Source: Niabella drilacis (GTDB taxonomy: Bacteria > Bacteroidota > Bacteroidia > Chitinophagales > Chitinophagaceae). Taken from it: a DNA stretch of 64,000 bases. The translations under genes were made by a program, and so were the position numbers. Numbering within the stretch: the first letter of the stretch is position 1; the number at the start of each line of letters is the position of its first letter. Location: positions 323,840-387,839 of the forward strand of contig NZ_FMZO01000002.1 of assembly GCF_900101395.1 (NCBI RefSeq), written 5' to 3'. Shown one piece after another: positions 36,355-45,437 of the stretch. Under the pieces are notes generated by a model. The model was not told the origin of the DNA and did not search any database. It worked only from the letters and a program-made list of their open reading frames with translations.

Positions 36355-36399
36355 TAAAAAAGCCCATGGAAAAAGACGCAGCTCTTTCCATAGGCATGA
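36355..36399 (-). terminator. Terminator after fucosidase gene
   Basis: On the minus strand CCTATGGAAAGAG pairs with CTTTTTCCATGGG (one internal mismatch) and is followed by CTTTTTT. It lies 17 bp after the fucosidase stop. Confidence 0.75.
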
Positions 36400-36415
36400 T
36401 ATGTTGTCCCCGTTC

Positions 36416-37765
36416 TTACTTTAAGAATAGTTCTACAACCGGAATTTCGTAAGGAGGCTTTTGTTTAGGAAGTTTTAAAATAAGATCTCCGTTCTCTGTT
36501 TTATATTGGATCTCCGAGGCATCGTGTGCGAACTGCGCATAAGCAACTTTGCCGGCATAACCGGGCAGTACCAGTGTGCCGTAGTTGGAGGGGTAGGTAT
36601 ACAGATGCAGGAAAAGCCTTTTGGTACGGGGATTATAAGTTTGTCTGATATCCAGGCTCTCGGGCAGCTGGTATTGCGCCGGAGGATAGGTACAGTTGTA
36701 GATGGCTTTGTTATTGGCATGCATCCAGTAGGCCAGGCTGTCGAGCGCATTGTTGGCACGGTAATCGAACTCGCCACGGGCAGTGGGACCTACATTCAGG
36801 ATCAGGTTACCGCCATTGGCTGTGGATGTGATCAGCAGGTCCAGCAGCTGACGGTGCGTTTTCCAGGTGTTTTCATCCCGGTAATAGCCCCAGGACCCGG
36901 AAAAGGTCTGGCAGGTTTCCCAATACTTGCCTTTGTACTTGAGCAATTCGGACGGCTTTACCTGCTCCGGTGTTTCAAAATCATAGCCATCTGAGTAATC
37001 ATTAAGATCCAGGCGGTTGTCTACAATGATGCCGGGCTGCAGCTTCCGGATCAGTTTTAACAGCTCAGCGGAGCCCCAGTCATCACGACCTTTGCCGTTC
37101 TTTCCCGGATAGGAGAAATCGAGCCACATGATATCGATCTTGCCATAGTTGGTCAGCAGCTCTTTGATCTGGTTTTGCATATACTGCCGGTATTTGCTCA
37201 TGTCCTTACCCTTGTTCAATGCTGCATAGTCGGCTTCTGAAGCATCGCCGCCCAGCCGCTGGGGATGGGTACGGTCAATAGTGAAATCGGGGTGGTGCCA
37301 GTCGATAAGGGAATAATAAAACCCGATCTTAATACCTTCGGCGCGGAAAGCATCTACAAATTCTTTTACCAGGTCGCGTTTTGCCTGTGTATTGGTGGCT
37401 TTATAATCCGTGTATTTTGAATCGAACAGGCAAAAGCCTTCATGATGCTTGGTGGTAAGCACTGCATATTTCATCCCGGCGGCTTTTGCTTCTTTCGCCC
37501 ATTTCCTTGGATCAAACTCATCGGGGTTAAAATGATCGAAATACTTTTGGTAGTTCTCTGTTGTGGTCCGCTCATATTGTTTTACCCATTCATGTCGCGC
37601 GGCCAGCGCATATAAGCCCCAGTGGATGAACATCCCAAAACGGGCATCGGTCCACCATTCCATCCGCTGTGCCTTTTGGTCGGGCGTTTCCTTAAATAAT
37701 TGTTTCGGTTGTGCGTGCAGCAGGGTTGTTGCTGTCAGCGCAATTGCCAGGAAGATCTTTTTCAT
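36416..37765 (-). CDS. Alpha-L-fucosidase, GH29
   Basis: Secreted glycosidase of 449 residues from the ATG at 37765 (MKKIFLAIALTATTLLHAQ, signal peptide). The frame stays open upstream to 37927 but that part does not look like a leader. GH29 motifs: MEWWTDARFGMFIHWGLYA, YAVLTTKHHEGFCLFDS, KIGFYYSLIDWHHPDF and KIDIMWLDFSYPG, whose aspartate is the expected nucleophile. NGGNLILNVGPTARGEFD ends the catalytic barrel. A short C-terminal beta domain follows (YPSNYGTLVLPGYAGK). It removes terminal L-fucose from glycans, probably in the periplasm. It has its own terminator and no SusC/D neighbours. Confidence 0.94.
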   Translation of the reverse strand: MKKIFLAIALTATTLLHAQPKQLFKETPDQKAQRMEWWTDARFGMFIHWGLYALAARHEWVKQYERTTTENYQKYFDHFNPDEFDPRKWAKEAKAAGMKYAVLTTKHHEGFCLFDSKYTDYKATNTQAKRDLVKEFVDAFRAEGIKIGFYYSLIDWHHPDFTIDRTHPQRLGGDASEADYAALNKGKDMSKYRQYMQNQIKELLTNYGKIDIMWLDFSYPGKNGKGRDDWGSAELLKLIRKLQPGIIVDNRLDLNDYSDGYDFETPEQVKPSELLKYKGKYWETCQTFSGSWGYYRDENTWKTHRQLLDLLITSTANGGNLILNVGPTARGEFDYRANNALDSLAYWMHANNKAIYNCTYPPAQYQLPESLDIRQTYNPRTKRLFLHLYTYPSNYGTLVLPGYAGKVAYAQFAHDASEIQYKTENGDLILKLPKQKPPYEIPVVELFLK

Positions 37766-37963
37766 TGTAATTGTTGTAAATTTAATAGTATACAATCGCT
37801 GCCGGTAAAAATACAAAAGAAACACCTTCCGGGCTGACCAGCCGGATGTTTCTGTAATGAAAAAGATAATATCCTTTATGAAAAGGGTAATATAATAGAA
37901 AGGATACAGCGCGGTTGTAAGGAACAATAGACCGGCGCTGCTATAGGGTGGTAAAAATGAGAA

Positions 37964-37992
37964 AGGGCTGTATCAGCTAATGACACAGCCCT
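37964..37992 (-). terminator. Hairpin after DUF4382 gene
   Basis: AGGGCTGT (37964-37971) pairs with ACAGCCCT (37985-37992), extended inside by TCA/TGA. On the minus strand TTTCTCATTTTT follows, as for a terminator of the gene ending at 38015. Confidence 0.6.
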
Positions 37993-38014
37993 GGTCCTAT
38001 TAAGTGTGTACCGT

Positions 38015-38827
38015 TTACTTGGTAAGTGTTATCGTACCCATATCCGTTACCTTGCCAAACACTACATTGATATTGTTGATGGTGGTATCCCGGTATGCGC
38101 TGGTGCTGTCGGCATCAATATGAAGCGCGTAGGCTCCATCTGCTAACCCCACGAAATGAAAAAAACCATCAGCTTCAGGAATGGCGCTTCCAATAGTATC
38201 CGTTCCTTTTAATGCATAAAGCCAGGGTTTCGCTTCTAATGGTTTTACATAGCCTCTGAACTGCCCGTTGGTTTCTTCGCTAAAGGCTTTTACGACAGGC
38301 TTCAGCATGTATTTGCCGCTTTTACCCGCCGCATGCACTGAACGGGCTGCGTCAAAGTCCAGCCAGATCTTATAAACGCCATCGGGTGCCAGCTCTTTGT
38401 GAAAATTGATCTTATATCCGCTGGTGGATCCTGAAGGGATTGTAAGGTCATGTTCAACACCATCTACTACTACTTTGTTGTTATCGCCCAGTATGAGGCG
38501 GATCTGTTCAATTTTGCCTGCCGGTATGATCAGCGGATCGCCCATGGCAACCACGGTTCCGTTCCGGTAATCCAGGATGTTGATCGGCGCATTGAACCTG
38601 GGATCCAGCGGGTAGTTGACCCAGCCCGCATCACCGGTGCTGTTGTTGATGGAAACACTTTTTACATCCAGGAAAATGGCATCATAGGTAGCGGGTGCAT
38701 CTGTTAGCAGCATCTGAACTTTTGCCTGCCCGTTTGTGGGTTGATCATTATTACTGCTGCCGTTTTTTGAGCAGGAGGCAAATGCCAACAGGCCAGCTGC
38801 CCCCATCATAAAGAATAAGGATTTCAT
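38015..38827 (-). CDS. DUF4382 lipoprotein
   Basis: Predicted lipoprotein of 270 residues from the ATG at 38827 (MKSLFFMMGAAGLLAFASCSKNG), lipobox cysteine at about residue 19. An upstream extension to 38896 lacks signal character. The DUF4382 domain begins VQMLLTDAPATYDAIFLDVKSVSINNS and continues to about residue 165 with KIEQIRLILGDNNKVVVDG. The C-terminal part (FRGYVKPLEAKPWLYALKG, HFVGLADGAYALHIDAD) looks like a carboxypeptidase-regulatory-like beta sandwich. Members are surface or periplasmic proteins of unknown role. Monocistronic. Confidence 0.85.
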   Translation of the reverse strand: MKSLFFMMGAAGLLAFASCSKNGSSNNDQPTNGQAKVQMLLTDAPATYDAIFLDVKSVSINNSTGDAGWVNYPLDPRFNAPINILDYRNGTVVAMGDPLIIPAGKIEQIRLILGDNNKVVVDGVEHDLTIPSGSTSGYKINFHKELAPDGVYKIWLDFDAARSVHAAGKSGKYMLKPVVKAFSEETNGQFRGYVKPLEAKPWLYALKGTDTIGSAIPEADGFFHFVGLADGAYALHIDADSTSAYRDTTINNINVVFGKVTDMGTITLTK

Positions 38828-39036
38828 AGTTGAGAAATTTACATTGTAGGTTACGAAACTAAAGGGCCAAGATGAAGGGAAAATGAAGGGGAACATAAAA
38901 GAGTGCCCCGTTTTTTGAAGCGCCTGCCGGAAGTATTTACAATGTAGTCATATCCTTTTTATGCATAACGTCTATGACGCTGATTTACTGCTGCTCATAA
39001 AAGCGGATATGTGCCGGTATGAAAACGGTCGTTGTT

Positions 39037-40359
39037 TTATTGTGCAAGGTGGGAAGCTGAAAAATGCAGCTCAAATCGTGAACCCCGTTCTTTTTCCGAG
39101 TCCACGGTGATGCTGATGCGCTGGTAATCGGCAATGGATTTAACAATGGAAAGACCCAGGCCAAAACCTTCCCGTTGCGCAGTGTTTTTTTTAAAGCGAT
39201 CAAAGATCCGTTCATGTTGCGATTCCTCTATACCGATGCCGGTATCTTCAATATACAGATAATAATCGCCGTTTGCATGCCGGTCGCTGATCGTGATGCG
39301 GCCGTTGGGCCGGTTATACCGGATGGCGTTGTGAATGAGGTTGTAAAACAGTTGAAAGAGGAGGTCCTTGTTAACGTGGTAAAGGATCGTTTCGTTGGTA
39401 AGGCTTTCTTCCACGGTCAGCGCTTTTTCATCGGCCCGGTGCTGCAGTTCTTCCAGTACCTCGCGGATCATCGGTTTTACGGCTACAATATCGTTGCGGT
39501 CGTACTGTTCATTTTCTATACGGGAGATGAGCAGCAGCGCGTTCACGATCTTTTTGAGCCGTTTCATGATCCGCATGGTGTCTTCCAGTTTTGGTATGGC
39601 GTTGGCCGGGAGCTCCGGATCAGTCATCATGTTCTCGATCTTGCTTTGCATAATGCTGATCGGCGTCATCAGTTCGTGCGAAGCATTGGAGGTGAATTCC
39701 TTTTCTTTTTCAAAGGCATGGTTCACCTGCTGCATCAGCTGGGAAATGGATTGATCGAGGTATTTAAAATCATAGGTGGAGGTAACCAGCGGGCGGTGTG
39801 GCTCCCTGAACGGGAATTTTGTTTTGATCAGCCGGGTGCGGATGATGCGCCCCAGGGGCTGGAGGAGGTACCGGGTGTAAAAGAGCTGGATAAATGCCAT
39901 AATGAGCGTGAGCACGACCAATACTCCGATGGTCGCTCTTTGCAGGGCTACACTGTCTTCCTGGATGGAGGTGATCTTTTTACCGATCTCCAGGAGATAG
40001 GCCTGATGGTTTACAGCGAAGGTATCGATCAATATGCGATAGTTGATGGTATCGCCATCGATAATACGTTGTGCCGTTTGCAATTTTGTCAGATCGGCTG
40101 TTTCGGTATAAGGTTCCAATGAAATATATTCGTCTTTGAGCATTGAGTAGCTGCCATAGGCCGAGTCGCCCTGGAAATAATAACCGATGCCATTTTGCCC
40201 GATGGCTTTCAATACTTTTTCACGCTGCTGGTGAAGGTTCTTGTTGGTATTATCCGAAGCGATCTTCTGCATAAGCCTGGGAAGCTGCCATACAAAAAGC
40301 CCGAGAACGGCGATGGTGGCCGCTACGGTAAATAAAGTAAGTTTGGTATGCAGTCTCAT
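39037..40359 (-). CDS. Sensor histidine kinase, OmpR-system type
   Basis: Inner-membrane kinase of 440 residues with two membrane helices (about 8-27 and 143-165) enclosing a sensor domain of about 115 residues. There is a HAMP-like linker with YLLQPLGRIIRT. The H-box is FTSNASHELMTPISIMQSKIENMM. The N-box is LIHNAIRYNRPNG, the G1-box DTGIGIEESQHERIFDRF, and the G2-box GFGLGLSIVKSIADY. All kinase motifs are intact. Its start overlaps the regulator stop by 4 bp, so the pair is coupled. Upstream lie a barrel protein and a small basic secreted protein on the same strand. The signal is unknown. Confidence 0.94.
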   Translation of the reverse strand: MRLHTKLTLFTVAATIAVLGLFVWQLPRLMQKIASDNTNKNLHQQREKVLKAIGQNGIGYYFQGDSAYGSYSMLKDEYISLEPYTETADLTKLQTAQRIIDGDTINYRILIDTFAVNHQAYLLEIGKKITSIQEDSVALQRATIGVLVVLTLIMAFIQLFYTRYLLQPLGRIIRTRLIKTKFPFREPHRPLVTSTYDFKYLDQSISQLMQQVNHAFEKEKEFTSNASHELMTPISIMQSKIENMMTDPELPANAIPKLEDTMRIMKRLKKIVNALLLISRIENEQYDRNDIVAVKPMIREVLEELQHRADEKALTVEESLTNETILYHVNKDLLFQLFYNLIHNAIRYNRPNGRITISDRHANGDYYLYIEDTGIGIEESQHERIFDRFKKNTAQREGFGLGLSIVKSIADYQRISITVDSEKERGSRFELHFSASHLAQ

Positions 40360-41036
40360 GCTTCGGTTTTTATTTTGTAGCCGATCCCTCTTACCGTTTC
40401 CAGCCAGTCGGTATCGGCATAAGCATTCAGCTTTTTACGGATGTTCTTAATATGCACATCAATATAATTGGAATCATATTCATCGTCGGCATTATCACCC
40501 CACAGATGATCGCTGAGCTGCATCCGGGAAAGGGGACGGTTTTTATGAAGCAACAGGTAGTTCAGCAGGTCGAACTCTTTCCGGGATAAGGTTATTGCTG
40601 AAGCCCCGTGGTGGATGGTCCGGTTTTTAAGGTGAATGGTGAAGGCCCCCAGTTCCACGGTGCTGTCGTTGAGTTTGAATTTCCGGCGGATAATAGCCTG
40701 CATCCTGGATTGCAGCTCCAGCAGGGAGAAGGGCTTTGCGAGGTAATCATCCGCGCCCATATCCAGTCCGAGGATGCGGTCCTCTACTGCCCCGCGTGCC
40801 GTAAGCATGATGATGGCTGTATCGGCGTGGTCTTTCCGGATCTCTTTCAGGAGCCAGAATCCATCTTTATCGGGCAGGCCTATGTCCAGCAAAATAAAAT
40901 CAAAGCTGCCGGTATCCGTCCGGTCCAATGCTTCTTTTGCCGTATGCGCCGTTTCGCAAAGAAAATGGTTCTTTTGAAGGGCGGCTTCAATTTCCGTTGC
41001 CAGGGATTGTTCGTCTTCTACGATCAGTACACGCAT
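40356..41036 (-). CDS. OmpR-family response regulator
   Basis: Regulator of 226 residues. The receiver domain has E7/D8, phospho-acceptor D51 in FILLDIGLPDKDGFW, and YLAKPFSLLELQSRM. The C-terminal winged helix carries the OmpR pattern ITLSRKEFDLLNYLLLHKNRPLSRMQLSDHLWG, then SNYIDVHIKNIRKKLNAYADTDWLETVRGIGYKI. It overlaps the kinase by ATGA and lies 9 bp after the barrel gene, so all are probably on one transcript. Its targets may include that membrane protein (inference). Confidence 0.95.
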   Translation of the reverse strand: MRVLIVEDEQSLATEIEAALQKNHFLCETAHTAKEALDRTDTGSFDFILLDIGLPDKDGFWLLKEIRKDHADTAIIMLTARGAVEDRILGLDMGADDYLAKPFSLLELQSRMQAIIRRKFKLNDSTVELGAFTIHLKNRTIHHGASAITLSRKEFDLLNYLLLHKNRPLSRMQLSDHLWGDNADDEYDSNYIDVHIKNIRKKLNAYADTDWLETVRGIGYKIKTEA

Positions 41037-41045
41037 GTAACTATT

Positions 41046-41963
41046 TTAAAACTGGTAATAGGCACTTAAGGTAAAAAAAGCGTTGGTGCTGCCTTTATTA
41101 GGGGTATTGCTGCCCAGCAGCGATAATTTCAGTGCTGCTTCTATAAGGTAAGAGGCACGGTTATAGGATACCGGCAACTTAAGATTATAAGAGAGCAGCC
41201 CGTATTTTCGATAATCGATGGTGGTTTCGGTTGTTTGGCCGGGTGGATTGTTGTTCCCATTTCCGTTTCCGTTCCCATTTCCGTTTCCATTTCCATTTCC
41301 GTTTCCATTGCTATTTCCGTTTCCTTTTCCCTTGCCCGGGTTTTCCTTTTCTGTCAGGTAGGTTTCGTAATATTGCTGCGTGCCTGCTGTAAGGGCCAGC
41401 TCCGGCGTAAAACTGAGGATGGCGCTTCCCCCGGACAGATTGAAGTCAAATGATTTGGAATTGGACAGTGTGGTAAAATAATCGGACTGCTCACCAAAAG
41501 CCACATCTGCCTCCAGGGCCGTTTTCAGAAAATGATCATAGGCCAGTGATCCGCTTGCCATATTGGGACTGGAAGCCTGCAGGAAGGGAGATTTTGAGGG
41601 ATAGAAGCTATGGGTAAAGCTCAGATCGCCGGATAATTTTGGCGTGATATTGAACCCATATCCCAGGCTCAGGGCCGAAGCGGATAACAACAGGCTGTCT
41701 GCGAATAGATGAAAGCCCGTTGCCGAAAGATAAAGCCCGAGGGGGATCCTCACCGTTGCATTGAGCGCCAGGTAGGGCAGCCGCTGATCCGTGGTCTGGC
41801 CATAATAGTCGATCCCCGAACCATAGAGCGCGGCAACCGTTAATGTTGTTTTCTCCTTTGCCGTATCGGCGGGCTGCTGCGGCGTGCCAACTTTAGTGGT
41901 ATCCTGGGCAAACAGCGCTCCTGCTCCTGTACAGCATAGTAAAGCAATAAATATTTTTTTCAC
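41046..41963 (-). CDS. Outer-membrane-barrel-like protein with Gly-Asn repeat loop
   Basis: Exported protein of 305 residues with signal peptide MKKIFIALLCCTGAGALFAQ. The mature chain alternates polar and hydrophobic residues in strands ending in aromatics (FFTLSAYYQF at the C-terminus), typical of outer-membrane barrels. A low-complexity run of GN pairs (about residues 213-238) is encoded by hexamer repeats and probably sits in a loop. It lies 9 bp before the response regulator and 14 bp after a small secreted protein. The function is unknown; cotranscription suggests a link to the two-component system. Confidence 0.75.
   Translation of the reverse strand: MKKIFIALLCCTGAGALFAQDTTKVGTPQQPADTAKEKTTLTVAALYGSGIDYYGQTTDQRLPYLALNATVRIPLGLYLSATGFHLFADSLLLSASALSLGYGFNITPKLSGDLSFTHSFYPSKSPFLQASSPNMASGSLAYDHFLKTALEADVAFGEQSDYFTTLSNSKSFDFNLSGGSAILSFTPELALTAGTQQYYETYLTEKENPGKGKGNGNSNGNGNGNGNGNGNGNGNGNNNPPGQTTETTIDYRKYGLLSYNLKLPVSYNRASYLIEAALKLSLLGSNTPNKGSTNAFFTLSAYYQF
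41254..41330. repeat. Tandem hexamer repeat (TTTCCG/TTTCCA) inside the barrel gene
   Basis: About a dozen imperfect 6-bp units of the kind TTTCCG, TTTCCA or TTCCCA encode Gly-Asn dipeptides on the minus strand. Since the unit is 6 bp, length changes keep the frame. Confidence 0.85.
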
Positions 41964-41977
41964 AGTATCGTTTCTTT

Positions 41978-42295
41978 TTATCGGCCTAATCCTTTTCCGT
42001 TAATTTTTGGTTTAATGATCTTCACGGGCCTCATTTTGACCTTCGGAGCTGTTACCATTTTGGGTTTTGCCTGGTTCTTTGCCCTGGGAACTTCCTTGAT
42101 GGGTTTTCCTTTAGCCACATTCTGCTGGCCGGGTGGCTCTTTTTTTTCAACCGGAACATCCTGTTTTTGCAGTGGAATGGTATCTGTTATGATGATCGCT
42201 CTTTTTTCTGTTCTATTGCCGGGGACCGCTCCTGTACGGGCAAAGACGGGCAGTATACCTCCCAGTAGAAATAGATAAAGAAAAAAGGGTTTCAT
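41978..42295 (-). CDS. Small secreted basic protein, function unknown
   Basis: 105 residues with an N-terminal signal (MKPFFLYLFLLGGILPVFA). The mature part is short, disordered-looking and rich in Lys, Pro, Val and Gln (VPVEKKEPPGQQNVAKGKPIKEVPRAKNQAKPK). It has no recognised family. It sits 14 bp before the barrel gene in the same direction and about 10 bp behind a hairpin. It may be a periplasmic accessory of the barrel protein, but nothing proves this. Confidence 0.6.
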   Translation of the reverse strand: MKPFFLYLFLLGGILPVFARTGAVPGNRTEKRAIIITDTIPLQKQDVPVEKKEPPGQQNVAKGKPIKEVPRAKNQAKPKMVTAPKVKMRPVKIIKPKINGKGLGR

Positions 42296-42304
42296 AATAG
42301 AAAA

Positions 42305-42334
42305 ATATCAGATAGCAATTAAGCTATCTGATAT
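42305..42334 (-). terminator. 12-bp hairpin before the small secreted gene
   Basis: ATATCAGATAGC pairs perfectly with GCTATCTGATAT around AATTAA. On the minus strand TTTTTC follows and the next ATG (42295) is only 10 bp away, so it may end the upstream 93-residue gene or act as an attenuator. Confidence 0.65.
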
Positions 42335-42379
42335 AAAGGTACTGATTAAAAAGAAATCGGGCTGTTTGTTCCCGCTATC

Positions 42380-42661
42380 TTAGGGTACAAATGTTGTTGC
42401 TTTTTTAGGAGCAACTGAATATTTTCTTTTGTAATGAATCTTGTGGTACTTCTTTTTCCCATTGGATTTAGAAGATGCTACGCTGCTGATAACCCGCCCA
42501 TCATGCGTGGTATGCGCTGCCATGCGTACTACCGATCCATGATGAAAGGCTGCCGGCTTTATCGGTTTTAACGATTTAGCCGGAATATGAACTTTTCCTG
42601 ATTGTGCCGTTAATGATTGTGCTGTCAGAAGCAGGATCAGTATTGCCAGGCTCATTTTCAT
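42380..42661 (-). CDS. Small secreted basic protein, function unknown
   Basis: 93 residues from the ATG at 42661 (MKMSLAILILLLTAQSLTAQ, signal peptide); a second in-frame ATG is six bases on. The mature part is rich in Lys, His and Ser (HIPAKSLKPIKPAAFHHGSVVRMAAHTTHDG, KKYHKIHYKRKYSVAPKK), which suggests binding to anionic polymers or metal, though no family is recognised. A hairpin with a T-run follows the stop, before the next gene. It may be the first gene of the barrel and two-component operon or a separate transcript. Confidence 0.55.
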   Translation of the reverse strand: MKMSLAILILLLTAQSLTAQSGKVHIPAKSLKPIKPAAFHHGSVVRMAAHTTHDGRVISSVASSKSNGKKKYHKIHYKRKYSVAPKKATTFVP

Positions 42662-42761
42662 TTTCCTCTGTTTAATGAACAACAGCTGCTTGCGTTGCGT
42701 TACAAACATAGAGGCCAATTATGAAAATTTGATGAAGCCCGGCGGACAGCGAAAACCCGGG

Positions 42762-44090
42762 TTACAGGTCTGTGGGCGGGGGCGGCTGAAAACCGGTGGT
42801 GTTCATAGGGTTCAGTGCTGTATGCAACTGCTCTTTATCCAGTTGTTTTTCCCAGTTGGCTACTACCACGGTTGCTACCCCATTGCCGATAAGGTTGGTG
42901 AGGGCGCGGCATTCCGACATAAACCGGTCGATGCCCAGGATCAGCGTCATACCGGCGATGGGTACTTCCGGTACAATCGCCAGCGTGGCCGCCAGGGTTA
43001 TAAACCCGGCGCCGGATACACCGGCGGCTCCTTTAGAACTCAGCATGGCGACCAGCAATAACAGTACCTGGTGTTCCCAGGTAAGGGGAATATTGCAGGC
43101 CTGTGCAATAAACAAGGCTGCGAGGGTCATATAAATATTGGTGCCATCCAGGTTAAAAGAATAACCAGTGGGGATCACCAGCCCTACCACGGGTTTAGCG
43201 CAGCCGGCTTTTTCCAGTTTTTGCATAAGTGTGGGCAGGGCTGCTTCCGATGAGCTGGTGCCCAGTACCAGTAACAGCTCATCTTTGATATAACGTATGA
43301 ATTTAAAGATGGAGAAGCCGTTATATCGGGCTACGGCTCCCAGCACCAGGATCACAAATAAAGCAGAGGTAAGGTAAAATGTGGCAACCAGTAGTCCCAG
43401 GTTCATAACGGACCGGATGCCGTACTGACCGATGGTAAAGGCCATGGCTCCCAAAGCTCCGATGGGCGCCAGCTTCATTAAAATTTCTACTACCTTAAAA
43501 ACGGGATAGGTTACGGCTTTTAAAAAATCGGTTACCACCTTGCTTTTCTCCGCAGTTAATGCCAGCCCCACGCCAAACAAAATAGCAGCAAATAATACCT
43601 GTAGTATGTTATTGCCCGAAAGCGGGCTCATGAGGGTTTGTGGAATGATGTCAAAGATAAAATGTTCCAGGGTTTGGTCTTTTGCCTGTGATACGTATTT
43701 GGCAATGCTGCTGGCATCAAGTGTACGGTGATCAATATTCATACCGGCTCCCGGACGAACGGTATTGCTTACGATCAATCCTACGATGAGCGCCAGTGTT
43801 GAAAATGTGAGGAAGTAGATAAAGGCTTTTCCGGCAACCCGGCCTACTTTTTTAAGATCGTTCATGCCGGCAATACCCGTGCTTACGGTAAGAAAGATAA
43901 CCGGGGCAATGATCATTTTTATGAGCATGATAAAGCCATCACCCAGGGGCTTTAATTTTTTTCCGGTGTCTGGGAAAAAATGGCCCAATGTAATACCAAT
44001 GATGATGGCAACGATCACCTGGAAATAGAGCACCTGGTACCATTTCTTTTTTTTCACTGGCTTTTGCTGGTCAAGATCCGCAACAATCAT
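42762..44090 (-). CDS. C4-dicarboxylate/cation symporter (DAACS family)
   Basis: Inner-membrane symporter of 442 residues from the ATG at 44090 ([32 protein letters not shown]). The longer frame to 44210 adds no family sequence. Hallmarks: re-entrant loop motif [20 protein letters not shown], and [25 protein letters not shown] in helix 7. [21 protein letters not shown] follows in the second re-entrant loop, and [31 protein letters not shown] in helix 8. These match DctA/GltP. DctA takes up succinate, fumarate and malate with H+ or Na+; glutamate or aspartate uptake is also possible. Monocistronic. Confidence 0.93.
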   Translation of the reverse strand: MIVADLDQQKPVKKKKWYQVLYFQVIVAIIIGITLGHFFPDTGKKLKPLGDGFIMLIKMIIAPVIFLTVSTGIAGMNDLKKVGRVAGKAFIYFLTFSTLALIVGLIVSNTVRPGAGMNIDHRTLDASSIAKYVSQAKDQTLEHFIFDIIPQTLMSPLSGNNILQVLFAAILFGVGLALTAEKSKVVTDFLKAVTYPVFKVVEILMKLAPIGALGAMAFTIGQYGIRSVMNLGLLVATFYLTSALFVILVLGAVARYNGFSIFKFIRYIKDELLLVLGTSSSEAALPTLMQKLEKAGCAKPVVGLVIPTGYSFNLDGTNIYMTLAALFIAQACNIPLTWEHQVLLLLVAMLSSKGAAGVSGAGFITLAATLAIVPEVPIAGMTLILGIDRFMSECRALTNLIGNGVATVVVANWEKQLDKEQLHTALNPMNTTGFQPPPPTDL

Positions 44091-44411
44091 TCGTTTTTGC
44101 CCAACAAGATAAATAAATTTAAAATGGGATGCGGTGATTTTTAAGGGCATACAAATGATTGTTATGGCCGGTTGCCCTAAAAGGAGGTTAAACTTTACAA
44201 CAGCGGGCAACGGCAGGTTGCTTTTGATTTACAGATGCATGTAGTCTGCAATTACCAGTAAGAAATATACTGCCATACGTATGTATAAAAAGTTGGTATT
44301 GTTTTTTCTTATAGCTATACATGCCCTGCAGTAAAACTTGATCCGGATCCATTTCTTTTGAAAACCTGCAGGAGGCTTTATTGTTATTTATGTAGATTAA
44401 ATCTTATAGTT

Positions 44412-44990
44412 ATGAAAAAGGTAGTTTTAGCAGCAGCGATGGGTATCTTATCCATCAGTTTTGTACAGGCGCAAAGTATGAAGAATACCCTTAAAGTGGG
44501 TGTAATGGTAGGCGCAGCAGTGCCCAATGAAAATGCTGCGGCAAACCTGGGTGTAGACGTATCGTATCAGAACCTGGTTACGCCGCATGTGGGCCTGGGT
44601 ATTGCTACCGGTTATAATCACTTTTTTGGTAAAGACAATGACCTGGGCGGCACAACGCTTCAAAACAATAGTTTCGGAGTAGCGCCCGTGGCTGCGTTGG
44701 TGCGCTATTATCCACAGGCAAAGGGTATTTATGTAGGTACCGACCTGGGATATGGATTTATTACCGGCGATGAAAAAGTGGCCAGCAACAGCAATGTAAA
44801 CCGTCCGGATGGCGGGTTTTATCTGAAACCCGAATTAGGATGGCATAACCGCAACTGGAATGTGTTTGCGCATTACACCAAGGTATTTACCGGGGATGAC
44901 GGGAAGATCAATATTGGTAATGCTACCCAAAAGTACAATGCAGGAAGCATTGGGGTAGGGGTGGCCTACAATATTGGTTTAGGCAGATAG
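44412..44990 (+). CDS. Outer-membrane beta-barrel protein
   Basis: Exported protein of 192 residues from the ATG at 44412 (MKKVVLAAAMGILSISFVQAQ, signal peptide). About eight amphipathic strands are visible, e.g. LGVDVSYQNLVTPHVGLGIATGYNHFF, GIYVGTDLGYGFITG and WNVFAHYTKVFTG, ending IGVGVAYNIGLGR. The size fits a small 8-stranded barrel (OmpW/OmpA-N type). Ligand or role unknown. A clear terminator follows. Confidence 0.8.
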   Translation: MKKVVLAAAMGILSISFVQAQSMKNTLKVGVMVGAAVPNENAAANLGVDVSYQNLVTPHVGLGIATGYNHFFGKDNDLGGTTLQNNSFGVAPVAALVRYYPQAKGIYVGTDLGYGFITGDEKVASNSNVNRPDGGFYLKPELGWHNRNWNVFAHYTKVFTGDDGKINIGNATQKYNAGSIGVGVAYNIGLGR

Positions 44991-45020
44991 TTTGATTTTT
45001 TTTAGATTGGTGAACTGGAT

Positions 45021-45049
45021 AAGCAGGCAGGTTTTGCCTGCTTTTTTTT
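45021..45049 (+). terminator. Terminator after the beta-barrel gene
   Basis: AGCAGGCA pairs with TGCCTGCT around GGTT, followed by a run of eight T. Confidence 0.9.
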
Positions 45050-45086
45050 GTAGCGGATGGGGTATAAAAATGACAAAAAACTCATT

Positions 45087-45437
45087 TTAAACCTTTCGGA
45101 TACGGATCGCCTCTTTTTGTATAACCGTAAAAGCATTAGGTAATTGATGCTGGTGTTTTTCTGTTAATGAGCATACTATATTTGCCCGCTCCTGCGTTGT
45201 ACAGCCTTCCAGTCTTAATAGGACAACACCGCAGTGCACCTGGTTGAGCCGGAATACTAACTCGCCAAAGTCCTTGTCTCTTGTAATAAGGATTCTTTCT
45301 TCCTCTACAGCAATTTGCAGCAATGTTTCGTCATCAAGCGATCGTATTTCATCGATGACATAATATACATCAAAATTCAAACTGCGGAGGCAGTTTACGA
45401 TACTTCTGTCAACGCCTTCGTCAGCTAAGAATTTCAT
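45087..45437 (-). CDS. DUF5615 PIN-like protein (putative toxin)
   Basis: 116 residues of the PIN-like DUF5615 (Mut7-C-like) family. Acidic residues of the nuclease fold are visible in KFLADEGVDRSIVNCL, ETLLQIAVEEERILITRDKDFGELVF. Such proteins are predicted RNases and lie beside DUF433 genes in toxin-antitoxin-like pairs. Here its ATG overlaps the DUF433 stop by 4 bp. Toxicity has not been broadly proven for this family; the pairing is the main evidence. It is convergent with the barrel gene. Confidence 0.85.
   Translation of the reverse strand: MKFLADEGVDRSIVNCLRSLNFDVYYVIDEIRSLDDETLLQIAVEEERILITRDKDFGELVFRLNQVHCGVVLLRLEGCTTQERANIVCSLTEKHQHQLPNAFTVIQKEAIRIRKV

Noticed and set aside
36169-36357. 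62-residue gene downstream of the propeller kinase
   Set aside because: No promoter, no conserved pattern, and it runs into the opposing terminator.
39175-40122. 315-codon frame opposite the histidine kinase
   Set aside because: Antisense shadow; the kinase motifs on the minus strand are unambiguous.
41254-41330. CRISPR or non-coding satellite
   Set aside because: The repeat is a coding hexamer tract inside an open reading frame with a signal peptide and barrel strands on either side.
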